Shown one piece after another: positions 26,161 to 34,620 of a DNA stretch of 64,000 nt (position 1 is the first letter of the stretch; each line of letters opens with the position of its first letter). Source of the stretch: Aquabacterium soli. Lineage in GTDB: Bacteria; Pseudomonadota; Gammaproteobacteria; Burkholderiales; Burkholderiaceae_C. The notes beneath the pieces are model-generated. The model made no database searches. It was not told the DNA's origin and was given only the letters and a program-made list of their open reading frames with translations. The DNA lies in the NCBI RefSeq assembly GCF_003933735.1, contig NZ_RSED01000008.1, forward strand, positions 62,001 to 126,000. Direction: 5' to 3'. The position numbers were made by a program, and so were the translations under genes.

Positions 26161-27408
26161 ATGCCTAAGAAGCTCATTGATGCCCTGAGTGATGTTGGCG
26201 TGCGTGGCGCCAAGCCTGCATTGCGCGATGGCGTGCCTGTTGACCGCAAGTTGCATGATGGCCGGGGCCTGTACCTGCTGGTGCGGGCCAGCGGTGCTAG
26301 GCATTGGCGCCTGAAGTTCTATCTGGCGGGGCGCGAACGGTTGCTGGCGCTGGGCGAGTACCCCGACGTGACGCTGGCCCGTGCGAGGCACAAGGCAGGC
26401 GAAGCCCGCAACCTGATCCGCGAGGGCATCGACCCGATTCAGAACGGCCGCGAGCAGAAGGCATTGCGCGTGAATGCAGCGCAGCAGACCTTTGCCGTGA
26501 TCACTGAAGAGTGGCTGGGCAAGAAGGCCAAGAAATGGACCGAAGGCCACCTCGAACAAAACCTTCAAAGCCTGCGCGACTACGTGTTGCCCAAGATCGG
26601 CACGCGCGCCGTAGCCAGCTTGACAGCACAAGACATCATGCGTGTGCTGGAGCCATTGGAGGCCGCAGGCAAGCTGGAGACGCTGCGCAGGGTGCGCCAG
26701 CGCATTGGCTCTGTGCTGACCTACGCGGTGCAGACGGGGCGACGCACGGACAACCCGATCCGCGACACGCAAGGCGCTTTCCAGGCCCCTACACGCGAAC
26801 ATTTCGCCAGCATCGGCCCGAAGGGCTTGCCAGCCTTTTTGAATGCACTGGAGGGCTATGCAGGTCATCCCAACACCCTGGGCATCATCCGCATGATTTT
26901 GTGGACGGGCAGTCGCACGGGCGAGGTTCGTGGCGCCACGCCGGATGAATTCGATCTGGATGCCGGAGTGTGGCGCATTCCGGCCGAGCGCATGAAAAAG
27001 CGCCGGGTGCATGTGGTGCCCTTGCCCCGCCAGGCGGTGGCGGTGTTGAAGGAGTTGAAGAAGCTCAATGGCGCGTCGCGCTACATGTTCCCTTCGCCCA
27101 TGAACCAGTCCATGGCCAGCGAAAACATCGTCCTGCAAGCGCTCAAGAAAATGGGATATGGCGGGAAGCTGACCGGCCACGGCCTGCGGGCCGCAGTGTC
27201 CACGGGCTTGGAGGAAATGGGATACCCCATCGAAATCATCAAGACGCAGCTTTCGCACGCCAAAGACAACCTGACCGATGCGGCCTACCTGCGCGGCGTT
27301 CATCTGGAGCGCCGGGCGGAGATGATGCAGGTTTGGGCCGACAAGCTGGATGTGATGCTTGCAGGCGCCAAGGTGCTGCCTCTCAAAGCCACCAGCGCGG
27401 CGGCGTAG
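26161..27408 (+). CDS. int: P4-type tyrosine integrase
   Basis: The 415-residue recombinase has the N-terminal DUF4102-type arm-binding domain (about residues 3-90, KLHDGRGLYLLVRASGARHW), a core-binding domain and a C-terminal catalytic domain with Arg252 in TGSRTGEV, a basic KKRRVHVVPL strand, His340-Arg343 in HGLR, His366 in LSHAKDN and the nucleophile Tyr376 in AAYLRG. All catalytic residues are present, so it should be active. AGGAGG lies before the ATG. P4-type integrases insert at tRNA 3' ends, which fits tRNA-Ser immediately upstream. Confidence 0.95.
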   Translation: MPKKLIDALSDVGVRGAKPALRDGVPVDRKLHDGRGLYLLVRASGARHWRLKFYLAGRERLLALGEYPDVTLARARHKAGEARNLIREGIDPIQNGREQKALRVNAAQQTFAVITEEWLGKKAKKWTEGHLEQNLQSLRDYVLPKIGTRAVASLTAQDIMRVLEPLEAAGKLETLRRVRQRIGSVLTYAVQTGRRTDNPIRDTQGAFQAPTREHFASIGPKGLPAFLNALEGYAGHPNTLGIIRMILWTGSRTGEVRGATPDEFDLDAGVWRIPAERMKKRRVHVVPLPRQAVAVLKELKKLNGASRYMFPSPMNQSMASENIVLQALKKMGYGGKLTGHGLRAAVSTGLEEMGYPIEIIKTQLSHAKDNLTDAAYLRGVHLERRAEMMQVWADKLDVMLAGAKVLPLKATSAAA

Positions 27409-27423
27409 TGGTGCGGCCATGCC

Positions 27424-28290
27424 TCAGCGGCCAAGGTAAACCGCCGTTATTTGCTCCCTCTCGTGGCCAAGCTCACGTGAGATGGTCAACCTGGCTTGCC
27501 GGTCGATGGCTTTTTGTTCGGGGCTCAACTGCTTGGATGTCGGCCCACCAGCGGCCGGCGCGTTCCAACCGGTCAACTCCGCGTAGCGTGCTTGTGCGTA
27601 TGCATGGCGAAAGCCGTGAACACGGTCGATGCCAGCGAACGCGGTCTGGGCCTTGAAGCGATTGAGCTGGTCTTTGTAGGACATCGCAACGGGAATCAAG
27701 CTGCCCTGGTCTGCCAGTGCCTTGGCCTGGTTCACCACCGCCCGTTGCGCCTCATTGAGGATCGGAATCTCCCGCTCCTTGCCGCCCTTGGTCCATGTGG
27801 ACTTGAGCACCAGCACGTCGCCACGGTCGGCCCATCCTGGCTGGATCTTGATGCTTTCCTCTCGGCGCAGGCCAAAGGCCTCTTGAAGCCGCAATGACAT
27901 CACGGTGTATGGATCAGAGACCCTGCCCAGCTTGCCCTGGTCCAGCTCTTTCGCTTTGGACTCGTTCGTCACGAAACGCCGATCAGCAATGCCATAGGCC
28001 GCGTTGTGTCGGGCGACGATGTTTTCCTTGCCGATCTTCTCGGCCACCCAGCGCAGCGCCGACATGCGGTTCTTCATCGTGCCGGTGCTCGCGCCTTCGG
28101 CTTGCCAACGGCTCACCAAGTGCTCAATGTGTTTGGTGCGGATGCCCTGCGCCCGCAGGTTCTTGAACCCTCCTTCGTGAAGCTGGTTGGCCACCATGGT
28201 CAGCAACCGTTCGCGGTCGTGCTGCGTGGCAAAGGAGCCATCGCGGTTGCGCTGGCACATGAGCTTGAAATCGCGGTTGAGGGTGCGCAT
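27424..28290 (-). CDS. second tyrosine recombinase (Integrase_1-like)
   Basis: The 288-residue protein has a helical N-terminal core-binding part (MRTLNRDFKLMCQRNRDGSF start) and a catalytic domain with Arg in FGLRREES, Lys in the TKGGKEREIPI strand, HGFRHAYAQ, LGHEREQITAVYLG (second His and the Tyr nucleophile). It resembles the phage_integrase_N/Integrase_1 families found on ICE-like elements. GAAAGGA lies 8 bases before the ATG at 28290; an upstream TTG adds two residues. It is convergent with int, the two stops being only 15 bp apart. Its target site is unknown; the hairpin-rich DNA just upstream is a candidate. Confidence 0.85.
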   Translation of the reverse strand: MRTLNRDFKLMCQRNRDGSFATQHDRERLLTMVANQLHEGGFKNLRAQGIRTKHIEHLVSRWQAEGASTGTMKNRMSALRWVAEKIGKENIVARHNAAYGIADRRFVTNESKAKELDQGKLGRVSDPYTVMSLRLQEAFGLRREESIKIQPGWADRGDVLVLKSTWTKGGKEREIPILNEAQRAVVNQAKALADQGSLIPVAMSYKDQLNRFKAQTAFAGIDRVHGFRHAYAQARYAELTGWNAPAAGGPTSKQLSPEQKAIDRQARLTISRELGHEREQITAVYLGR

Positions 28291-28296
28291 GGCCAA

Positions 28297-29465
28297 GTCC
28301 TTTCAAAGACTGTTCATCGATCCGCTTGCCGGGCTTTGGTGTCATTGAAAGCACGGACTTGTGTGTGGTGTGGAGAGGTCAGGTAAGTGTTTCTGTCCGC
28401 CCCTCACGCCGCAGCGCGATGGGGACTACAAGGGACGCGGGACACCACTCCCGGTTTGTGCAAGGTTGTTTACTGCTTGCCTGCGTTGCACGTCGCTGTG
28501 GCACTGCGCTGGCTTGCCTGTTGGCATAGCGCGATGCGCAGGGACCATTGACCCAGGGTCCAAGGAGTGTGTGTTTCACACACGTCCGGGGTGGCCATCT
28601 GACGGGTGGCCTGACGGTGCCTTGCGGTCGGGCCGCAAAGGCACGGCACAGTTGAATGTCAATGGGCTTGGAGCCCAGTGGATTCATGCTGTCAGTACGA
28701 ATAGGCTCAAGGCCCAATGCATGCAGCAACTGACACTAGGCTTGCAGCCCAATGTCGGCATGCTGTGCCTGATGAATGGGCTCGGGCCCATCGGATCACT
28801 GAAGGTGGTCTGGCCATCCTTCGATCCACTTCGATCAACGCCCTTGACGTTGGTCGTTTTGCTGGCATCACTGCGCAGCATCACTGGCGCACGTCACGGT
28901 GGTTGACAAGGCGCTCTGTCGTGCTACTGGCGTCGTCACTGTCAGCAGGCTGCCAGTAACGACGCTGGCGACGAGTCGGCTTTGATGCAGTTCTCCGGCT
29001 GCCCCGCTTTGCTGCATGCGAACACTGCGAGGTGTCTGATGCGCTCAAGCCCGGGCGCGGTGGCTGCGCTTGCCAAGGGCAAGTGTTTGGGTACTGCAAT
29101 GGCATGCCATCGAGGCGGCATGCGGCATGGCTGGGCGGTTGATCTGGTCAACGGCGCCAAGCCATGTGAACAAGATGCGGCAGGGCCGCATGGGAGCGCT
29201 GGATAGGCGGGTAACGACCGCAACGCCTTTTGATCCGCGATGGAGGGGACAAGGAGCCCTGGGAGAGTCATCAGTTGAACTCAGCCGCTGGTCTGCGTCA
29301 ACGGCCGAACAGGCGGGGCACCGTTCTGACTTACGAAGTGGGCGCCATATCGAGATGTTTGTGGGTGGCTTTTCAGTTGCAGCCGGGCAGTGCGGAGGGG
29401 CGCACCGGACGTGCTGTAAATTCCACGGCTGTTCAGTTAACAAGTAGCCTGGAGGGCGTGGAGCC
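28297..29465. other. 1.2 kb non-coding, hairpin-rich region of the island
   Basis: No ORF in either direction has convincing composition, motifs or a ribosome-binding site. Instead there are many inverted repeats: 28567-28583 (GTGTGTG-TTT-CACACAC), 28591-28609 (GGCCA/TGGCC), 28617-28644 (GTGCC-TTGCGG with CCGCAA-A-GGCAC), a series of four small hairpins at 28664-28791, and 28931-28964, where CGTCGT-ACTG-CAGC pairs with GCTG-CAGT-ACGACG with two symmetric mismatches. The region lies between a recombinase and an orphan gene. It may be a structured RNA, recombination sites, or remnants of decayed elements. Confidence 0.5.
28664..28791. repeat. four degenerate 35-40 bp repeats, each with a short hairpin
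   Basis: Short palindromes of the form GGCT-N3-AGCC recur at 28664-28676, 28704-28714, 28739-28749 and 28776-28791, 35-40 bp apart. Each is followed by a spacer related to CATGC(T/A)G and often by GTCAG or CTGAC. TGTCAGT (28690-28696) and ACTGACA (28729-28735) can also pair across a unit. The copies are too divergent for CRISPR repeats. Confidence 0.45.
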
Positions 29466-30185
29466 ATGTTTTCTGCATTGCTGGAAGCTGTCGAAAGCCT
29501 CTGCCCAGGGGATCTTGCGACGAGGGTGAGCCCCGACGAGTATCAGGTGCTTGTGGATGCGGCGCTGGGTTGGCTATTGGATGACTCAAAGCCATTGTTG
29601 GGTGCGGCGCAGGCCGTTCTGGGTGACGACATCTTTGAGCCATCCGAAGTGGGCTTCGAATGCTCGGCAGCGAAACCGAACGCAAGCGGCACTGTTGCGG
29701 TACCAGTCGATTTGGCATGCATGTTTATCCGCCCCGGGGGTGTCAATCGCGCGCTGTCGTTGGATCTCACCGTGCTGCGGGGATACAAGAAGCATCCGAG
29801 GCTTCAACAAGCATCGGTGGAAATCGAATTGGACTTCAATGAACTCAGCACGAAGGCTGCCTTTGAGTCCATTTATCGCGATTACAAGGCGCAGACTTGC
29901 CGACTTCTGGATCAGGCACAACTGGCCTTTTTCACCTCGTATTGCTCAGACATCGTGGGCAAGACGAAAAGCGCCAAAGTGTCGGCCAAACTGGACGAGT
30001 ATTTTTCTGACCCTGAGGCTGATTGCTCATTCACGCTCAGCAAGTCATGCCCACAGGGGACAGCACATTCAACCGGCATCCGCACTTTCCTGATTCTCTG
30101 CGTCTTGTATGTGGCGTGTCGCAATCAGGCCAACGGGAAGGCTTGGCGGGCAGGGTTTGAAAAAAGCCTCATGAGGCTGGTTTAG
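29466..30185 (+). CDS. orphan island protein of unknown function
   Basis: The 239-residue protein starts at an ATG with GGAGG about 10 bases upstream. It is predicted soluble and mixed alpha/beta, with cysteines scattered (for example SYCSD, SKSCPQ, ILCVLYVACRN) and a hydrophobic stretch near residues 208-222 (FLILCVLYVACR). No known domain is recognised. Base composition is clearly less GC-rich than the chromosome, in line with transfer. It is flanked by non-coding DNA on both sides, so its partners are unclear. Confidence 0.6.
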   Translation: MFSALLEAVESLCPGDLATRVSPDEYQVLVDAALGWLLDDSKPLLGAAQAVLGDDIFEPSEVGFECSAAKPNASGTVAVPVDLACMFIRPGGVNRALSLDLTVLRGYKKHPRLQQASVEIELDFNELSTKAAFESIYRDYKAQTCRLLDQAQLAFFTSYCSDIVGKTKSAKVSAKLDEYFSDPEADCSFTLSKSCPQGTAHSTGIRTFLILCVLYVACRNQANGKAWRAGFEKSLMRLV

Positions 30186-30697
30186 CTCCCCGGATTCGAA
30201 TCAATAGTCCGCCTTATATATCGCGCAAGCTATCGATCTGCAACTCTGACGCTCTGGCGCAAGCGCAATGGCGAAGAAGGCGCGGGGTTGCTGCTCTTGC
30301 GGTCACCATCGACGCGGCGTGCAGGCCTGATCAAGTGCGCCAGCCCGGACAAAGTGATCGAGGGCATCACGATGATGCCCAAGTCCATTGCCCACGGACA
30401 GCCGACTGCCGCAGCGCAGCTACCAGCACATGGCGCTTGTTTGCACAGAAGACCGTCGTAAACAGGCATGCCGCTACGCTCCTTTGCCCCCTGAATGGGC
30501 AGTGGCGTTTTGCAGCATGATCGGTGACCATCGGCGAAGCAAAAAAGTCAACAATCGGAGGGGTGCCGTCGTGGAGTATGCGGTGTCGAATTGGATCTTC
30601 TGTTCGTTCCCACTGATTCACAGGGGTGCAAGCAAAAGCTCAGCATTTGAGCTTTTGCTTGGTCAGCATGAACTCCGTAACAACGATGGAGCAAACC
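30186..30697. other. intergenic stretch without a supportable gene
   Basis: About 510 bp between the orphan gene and the small ORF at 30698. Open frames exist on both strands (for example 30367-30621 on the minus strand) but none has a recognisable domain or a good ribosome-binding site; they may be remnants of a decayed gene. The clearest element is the 14-bp perfect hairpin at 30629-30661. Confidence 0.4.
30629..30661. terminator. perfect 14-bp hairpin, possible bidirectional terminator
   Basis: CAAGCAAAAGCTCA (30629-30642) and TGAGCTTTTGCTTG (30648-30661) pair perfectly around a five-base loop. The A- and T-rich arms give it terminator character in both directions although no long T tract follows. 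It lies 36 bp before the small ORF that precedes the WYL regulator and so could insulate the cassette. Confidence 0.55.
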
Positions 30698-30844
30698 ATG
30701 CTGATTGAACGAGATTCCCCGATTGAACACCTCAAGGCGTTCGCGATTTGTTTTGTCGCCGGCTACCTGGCGAGCGAGGCCCTGTCGCTTTACAGGAGGT
30801 GGGTCGATGGTCGACATCTGGCCAGCGGCGCTGATCAGGCCTAA
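30698..30844 (+). CDS. possible small membrane protein upstream of the WYL regulator
   Basis: A 48-residue ORF (start MLIERDSPIEHLKAF) has GGAG six bases before its ATG and one hydrophobic segment (about residues 15-33, FAICFVAGYLASEALSLY). Its stop is 8 bp before the regulator's ATG, so the two could be co-translated. An in-frame upstream ATG at 30668 would give 58 residues. Its small size means it may be chance; the ribosome-binding site and coupling favour a real gene. Confidence 0.4.
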   Translation: MLIERDSPIEHLKAFAICFVAGYLASEALSLYRRWVDGRHLASGADQA

Positions 30845-30852
30845 CCAAGACC

Positions 30853-31854
30853 ATGGCGACTCAAACAGCCCGTGTCACCCGGATTGAGGCCATGCTTCGC
30901 CTTAGGGGGCATATCAACTTTCAGGCCTTGGTTCAAGAGCTTGAAGTTTCCCCAGCCACGGTGAAGCGTGACCTTGCATTCCTGCGGGATCAACTTGGTT
31001 GCCCGATCAAGTACAACCGCGCCGAGGATGTCTATCGTCTGGATCCAGCGAAGGGCGTTGGAGATCGTTTCGAGATTCCCGGACTGTGGCTTAACCAAGA
31101 AGAAGTGCTTGCCTTGCTGATCTCGCATCAACTTTTGGCAGGGCTGGATCCTAATGGCGCGCTTGCTCGACATGTCGATCCGTTGCTTGAGCGGATCCGG
31201 CAGCTCTTGGGCGACCAGGAAGATCAGAGCATGGGCGTATCGCAACGCCTACTTGTGATGCCTACCTCGGGCCGACAAGCTGACGCCCAATATTTCGAAG
31301 CGGTTTGCGCTGCCCTGTTGCGCAGGAAACAACTGACGTTCAACTACTTCACCCGTTCGCGTGAGCAGGCATCTACTCGGCTCGTTTCACCGCAGCGCAT
31401 GGTGCACCACCGCAATACCTGGTATCTGGATGCTTGGTGCCACGACAGGCAAGCCTTGAGGCGATTTTCGCTGGACGCCATCACAGATACGGCATTGCAA
31501 AAAGAGTCAGCGATCGAGTGCGCGCAGGATTCCGTAGAAGCATACTTCGACATAGGTTACGGTGTTTACGCCGGGGCAGAGTTGCGACATGCTCACTTGG
31601 TTTTCAGCCCATGGGCGGCAAAGTGGGTGGTCAAAGAGCAGTGGCATCGGAATCAGACGCAGCGTGTTTTAAGCGACAAGCGATTGGAGCTCGTTGTGCC
31701 CTACACCGATGCCGCTGAATTGAAGATGGACATCATGCGATACGGTGCTGAAGTCGAAGTGCTGGGGCCGCCAGAACTTCGAGAAGACCTCGCCTTGTCG
31801 CTGCGCTGTGCGGCAAATCAGTACGATGAGGCTCTACCGGCCACTTCGTCCTGA
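30853..31854 (+). CDS. WYL-domain transcriptional regulator
   Basis: The 333-residue protein has an N-terminal winged helix (about residues 5-60, RIEAMLRLRGHINFQALVQELEVSPATVKRDLAFLR), a central WYL domain (about 145-225) with YFTRSREQASTRLVSPQRMVHHRNTWYLDAWC, and a C-terminal WCX-like part with VVPYTDAAELKMDIMRYGAEVEVLGP. WYL regulators sense ligands such as nucleic acids or nucleotides and frequently control phage-defence operons (BrxR/CapW type). It is encoded directly upstream of the two-gene cassette at 31936-34532 in the same direction, which suggests it controls that cassette. Confidence 0.92.
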   Translation: MATQTARVTRIEAMLRLRGHINFQALVQELEVSPATVKRDLAFLRDQLGCPIKYNRAEDVYRLDPAKGVGDRFEIPGLWLNQEEVLALLISHQLLAGLDPNGALARHVDPLLERIRQLLGDQEDQSMGVSQRLLVMPTSGRQADAQYFEAVCAALLRRKQLTFNYFTRSREQASTRLVSPQRMVHHRNTWYLDAWCHDRQALRRFSLDAITDTALQKESAIECAQDSVEAYFDIGYGVYAGAELRHAHLVFSPWAAKWVVKEQWHRNQTQRVLSDKRLELVVPYTDAAELKMDIMRYGAEVEVLGPPELREDLALSLRCAANQYDEALPATSS

Positions 31855-31935
31855 ACGCTCTTAGTCAGTCAATGTGCTCACTCCCCGGTTCACCGCTACC
31901 GAGTACGCAGATTCCATTATTTAGAAGGGTGTACC

Positions 31936-33429
31936 TTGACTTTATCCACCATTGATCTGCCAACGCTCAAAGTAGTCCATGAATCCATTGAAGTGGAATA
32001 TGATTTTTCGGTAAGTTCGGCTGAATATTCCTCAACCGAGATATCACTATCTGAACAGATCAGCGCGGGTTTGAGTCGCGTGGAGGGCGAGATCCAGGCA
32101 ACGCAAGACGAGATCGATCGACTCAACCTGGATATTGATCGCCTGACCAATCACTCCGATCGAGTTGACAACCTTGTGGCTGTCGGCAGCGGATTGTTGG
32201 CAGGCCTTATCGATGCTTTTTGGGTGGGTGAATTCAATTTTGAGCGAGGCAAGGCATGGAGCAACCACACGGTCAACGACTTCGTCATGCGGACTGCCAA
32301 GGCGCAGGGCTATGAGGGTGAACGGTTGGATGGCGCCATCAAATTTTTGGAAAGCAAGTTCCCGGTTCCCAGTGACAATATATGGAAAGGAAAAGACCTA
32401 GGCATCTCCGCAAAAAGCCATCACCTTGATGACTTGGCTCACCACCCTACGCCAGTCGGTCTTTTTTTCTCTATCCTGACGCAGTTCACCAAGAAGGGAT
32501 ACTTTCAAAACGGCGAAGGCACATTCTTGCCTATCAGCATTGACGAGGACGGTTTGGAGTTGATCGGCGCAGATGTCAGTTCAAAATTCTTCTGCGGTAC
32601 GGTCAATTGGTTCTTCCATTTGGTTAGCGACATGTCCGGTAGCAACAAGACAGCAGGTGTGGGGATGGGGATTCCGGGGCCCATCGTTTCTTTGCTGAAG
32701 GAGTTGTCAACCATCCCTGGTCTTGACAGAACTGGGTTGCCCGAGAAGTTGAAAGAAGTCTTCGTGAAGGAACGTTTCGACTTGCGCAGCGAAATGGCCG
32801 TCATGCACGAACTGGGGCGCCAAGCCGTGCCGGTGATGATCAACGAAGTGCTAGTGCGTGCCTTCTACTTCATTCGTCGCTTTGCCTCCGAATTGAAGGC
32901 CAAGCGTTCGTTCAGCGACATCGAGTGGAAGAAGACGCTGCCATGGAACAACCGAACCATGACACGGATGCTCACCATTGCCACTGGCACGTTCACTGTC
33001 GTGGACTTAGCTGATGCGGCCATTCGCGCAGGAATGAAATCTGGCGGGAACTTGGCGGCTTTTGGTGCGCAACTGGTCCTGCGTGTGAACTTCGTGGGCA
33101 TTGGCCGCTTTGCCATCGCCGCGTACTCCGATGTTTCGATGGGTTCGCAGCGTGAAAGACTGCGCGATGAGCGCATCGCGGTGCTGAGCGAGCAACTTCA
33201 CTGGGCTAACGCGAAGGTGGCCTACCTGCAAGCTGATGTCTGGCAAGCTGCGGAGCGCACCGAGGCAAGTTTGCAAGAGGCCGAGCAGATGATGCGCCAA
33301 TCAGCTGAGATTTCTATGCGTGCTTGGGAGGCTAATCGCACCTCCCTTCGCCAGATTGGGCAAATGCAAGCCAAGATCCAAACTCACAATCCTCAGCTCA
33401 TTAACGATATCCGTAATATTCTCTCGTAA
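31936..33429 (+). CDS. unknown cassette protein A, coiled coil plus glycine-rich hydrophobic segments
   Basis: The 497-residue protein has no domain I can name. An acidic/Ser-rich N-terminus is followed by a coiled coil (about residues 45-75), a hydrophobic LVAVGSGLLAGLIDAFWVGEF segment (about 80-100), a conserved-looking block with HHLDDLAHHPTPVGLFFSILTQFT, a Gly-rich loop GVGMGIPGP, a second hydrophobic region near MLTIATGTFTVVDLADAAIRAG and a C-terminal helical coiled coil (about 410-490). The strong HHPTPVGLFF and GxGxGIPG stretches look like family signatures, not random sequence. It sits 81 bp after the WYL regulator and 11 bp before a membrane-anchored coiled-coil partner. GC is low for this chromosome. 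Confidence 0.8.
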   Translation: MTLSTIDLPTLKVVHESIEVEYDFSVSSAEYSSTEISLSEQISAGLSRVEGEIQATQDEIDRLNLDIDRLTNHSDRVDNLVAVGSGLLAGLIDAFWVGEFNFERGKAWSNHTVNDFVMRTAKAQGYEGERLDGAIKFLESKFPVPSDNIWKGKDLGISAKSHHLDDLAHHPTPVGLFFSILTQFTKKGYFQNGEGTFLPISIDEDGLELIGADVSSKFFCGTVNWFFHLVSDMSGSNKTAGVGMGIPGPIVSLLKELSTIPGLDRTGLPEKLKEVFVKERFDLRSEMAVMHELGRQAVPVMINEVLVRAFYFIRRFASELKAKRSFSDIEWKKTLPWNNRTMTRMLTIATGTFTVVDLADAAIRAGMKSGGNLAAFGAQLVLRVNFVGIGRFAIAAYSDVSMGSQRERLRDERIAVLSEQLHWANAKVAYLQADVWQAAERTEASLQEAEQMMRQSAEISMRAWEANRTSLRQIGQMQAKIQTHNPQLINDIRNILS

Positions 33430-33440
33430 GGGTTGCGCAC

Positions 33441-34532
33441 ATGACAGAAGCCACAGGCATGGACAATAAGATATTTGAATCGCAGCATATTCGACCTTCT
33501 TTTGATGAAAGGCTGCTGCCTGAATTGATTCAAGGTCAAATTGGTAAGCTTAACGAGCTGGATGGCCTCGTTAAAGCGGCGCTTGAGGGCGCAAAAGCGG
33601 CTGAAAATGAGGCGCGTAAGGCAAAGGAGCTGTCAGCTGGCCGAGGAATTTTCACCGATCATAAAAGAGCGGCGATTGAAGGGTTGCAGAAGGCGGGTGA
33701 GAAGTTGGCGGAGGCGGTGCAGTCAGGTGCAAAGGCTCAAAAAACGGCGTTTGATTTCCAAACACGACTAGCAGAGATTACCAAATATCTTTTCTCTTTG
33801 GGGGTAGGTAACGTTGCTGCCAATCGAGTCGTGGTGCGTGAATTGGAGGCGCGTCTTAGAGGCGCTTCTGAGGAGGAGTTGTCGGAGCTGGCGCACCAAG
33901 AAATATTGGCGGTGGTCATGCAGTTGAAGGAGCAAGAAGATTTGCTTAATAAGCAAGAGGAATTGCGAAAGAGACAAGAGCGGATGGCTGAGGGGCTGAA
34001 GGCGCACGATATAAAGATTGTGCATTTGCTGGCTCAGACCGATGATTTTGATCTCAGGCTTCGGGCGCAGGACGACCAGCAGCGAATTTTTGTCAGCTTG
34101 ATTGATGGTCTTGGAATAGAGTCAAAGCAGCAAAATCAAGAAATTTCGGCCTTGCAGTTACAGTTTGCACAAGAGCAAATTCGGACGAATGACGAACTCA
34201 AAGACCATGACTCCAAAATCGGAGATGTGGTTGAGAAGACTGATGGCTTAAATCTCACCCTCAAGGATCAAGAAGCAAAGCAGCTAGCTTCTGTCCTCAT
34301 GATCGATGGCCTTGGCGTAGCGTCGGCACAGCAAAAACAAGAGATCTCGACTTTGCAGCAACAAGTGTCGGAGCAGCAGGCGCGTTTAAATGCATTGAGT
34401 AGCGCTCTGACGTTGGCTGGGGCCAATGCCGAAAAAGCTACTTCGAGCCTACGTTCTGCCTTGAATCAACGAACGGTTCTGTTGGTAGTCTTGGTTATTG
34501 CTTTACCCGCTGTTGCCTACTTCACCCGCTGA
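33441..34532 (+). CDS. unknown cassette protein B, long coiled coil with C-terminal membrane anchor
   Basis: The 363-residue protein is almost wholly helical. Residues 1-60 hold a conserved-looking head (FDERLLPELIQGQIGKLNELD); the middle is a long coiled coil rich in Glu, Lys and Gln; an internal duplication is visible (residues about 190-250 and 255-320, each with an AHD/DHDxKI start, an IDGLG(I/V)xS(A/K)QQ(N/K)QEIS centre); and the last 20 residues form one membrane helix (TVLLVVLVIALPAVAYFTR), so it is tail-anchored. It starts 11 bp after protein A and should be co-expressed. Function unknown; the plan suggests a membrane scaffold or sensor for protein A. Confidence 0.8.
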   Translation: MTEATGMDNKIFESQHIRPSFDERLLPELIQGQIGKLNELDGLVKAALEGAKAAENEARKAKELSAGRGIFTDHKRAAIEGLQKAGEKLAEAVQSGAKAQKTAFDFQTRLAEITKYLFSLGVGNVAANRVVVRELEARLRGASEEELSELAHQEILAVVMQLKEQEDLLNKQEELRKRQERMAEGLKAHDIKIVHLLAQTDDFDLRLRAQDDQQRIFVSLIDGLGIESKQQNQEISALQLQFAQEQIRTNDELKDHDSKIGDVVEKTDGLNLTLKDQEAKQLASVLMIDGLGVASAQQKQEISTLQQQVSEQQARLNALSSALTLAGANAEKATSSLRSALNQRTVLLVVLVIALPAVAYFTR

Positions 34533-34558
34533 TGCCTCCACACTGACATCCGAAGTGG

Positions 34559-34586
34559 TTGGGGGTCCGTATGGGGGTACGAATTC
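34559..34586 (+). repeat. island-end direct repeat, right copy
   Basis: Counterpart of 26121-26148: 23 of 28 positions agree, in the same orientation, including the TTGGGGGT start and the GGGGTACG-ATTC end. It lies 26 bp after the last cassette gene. Confidence 0.6.
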
Positions 34587-34620
34587 ACGGAATCGCCTGC
34601 TAAGCAAGGTATAGCAAGGA

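Noticed and set aside
28664-28791. CRISPR array
   Set aside because: The units are degenerate and only four, spacers are not unique protospacer-like stretches of fixed length, and no cas gene is present.
28361-28906. 181-codon plus-strand frame in the hairpin region
   Set aside because: No ribosome-binding site, low-quality composition and it crosses many inverted repeats.
28297-29465. Retron or integron cassette array
   Set aside because: No reverse [13 protein letters not shown] and no integron integrase is encoded nearby, and attC core sites are not recognisable.
30230-30621. Minus-strand frames of 79 and 84 codons
   Set aside because: No domain or ribosome-binding site; at best remnants of a decayed gene.
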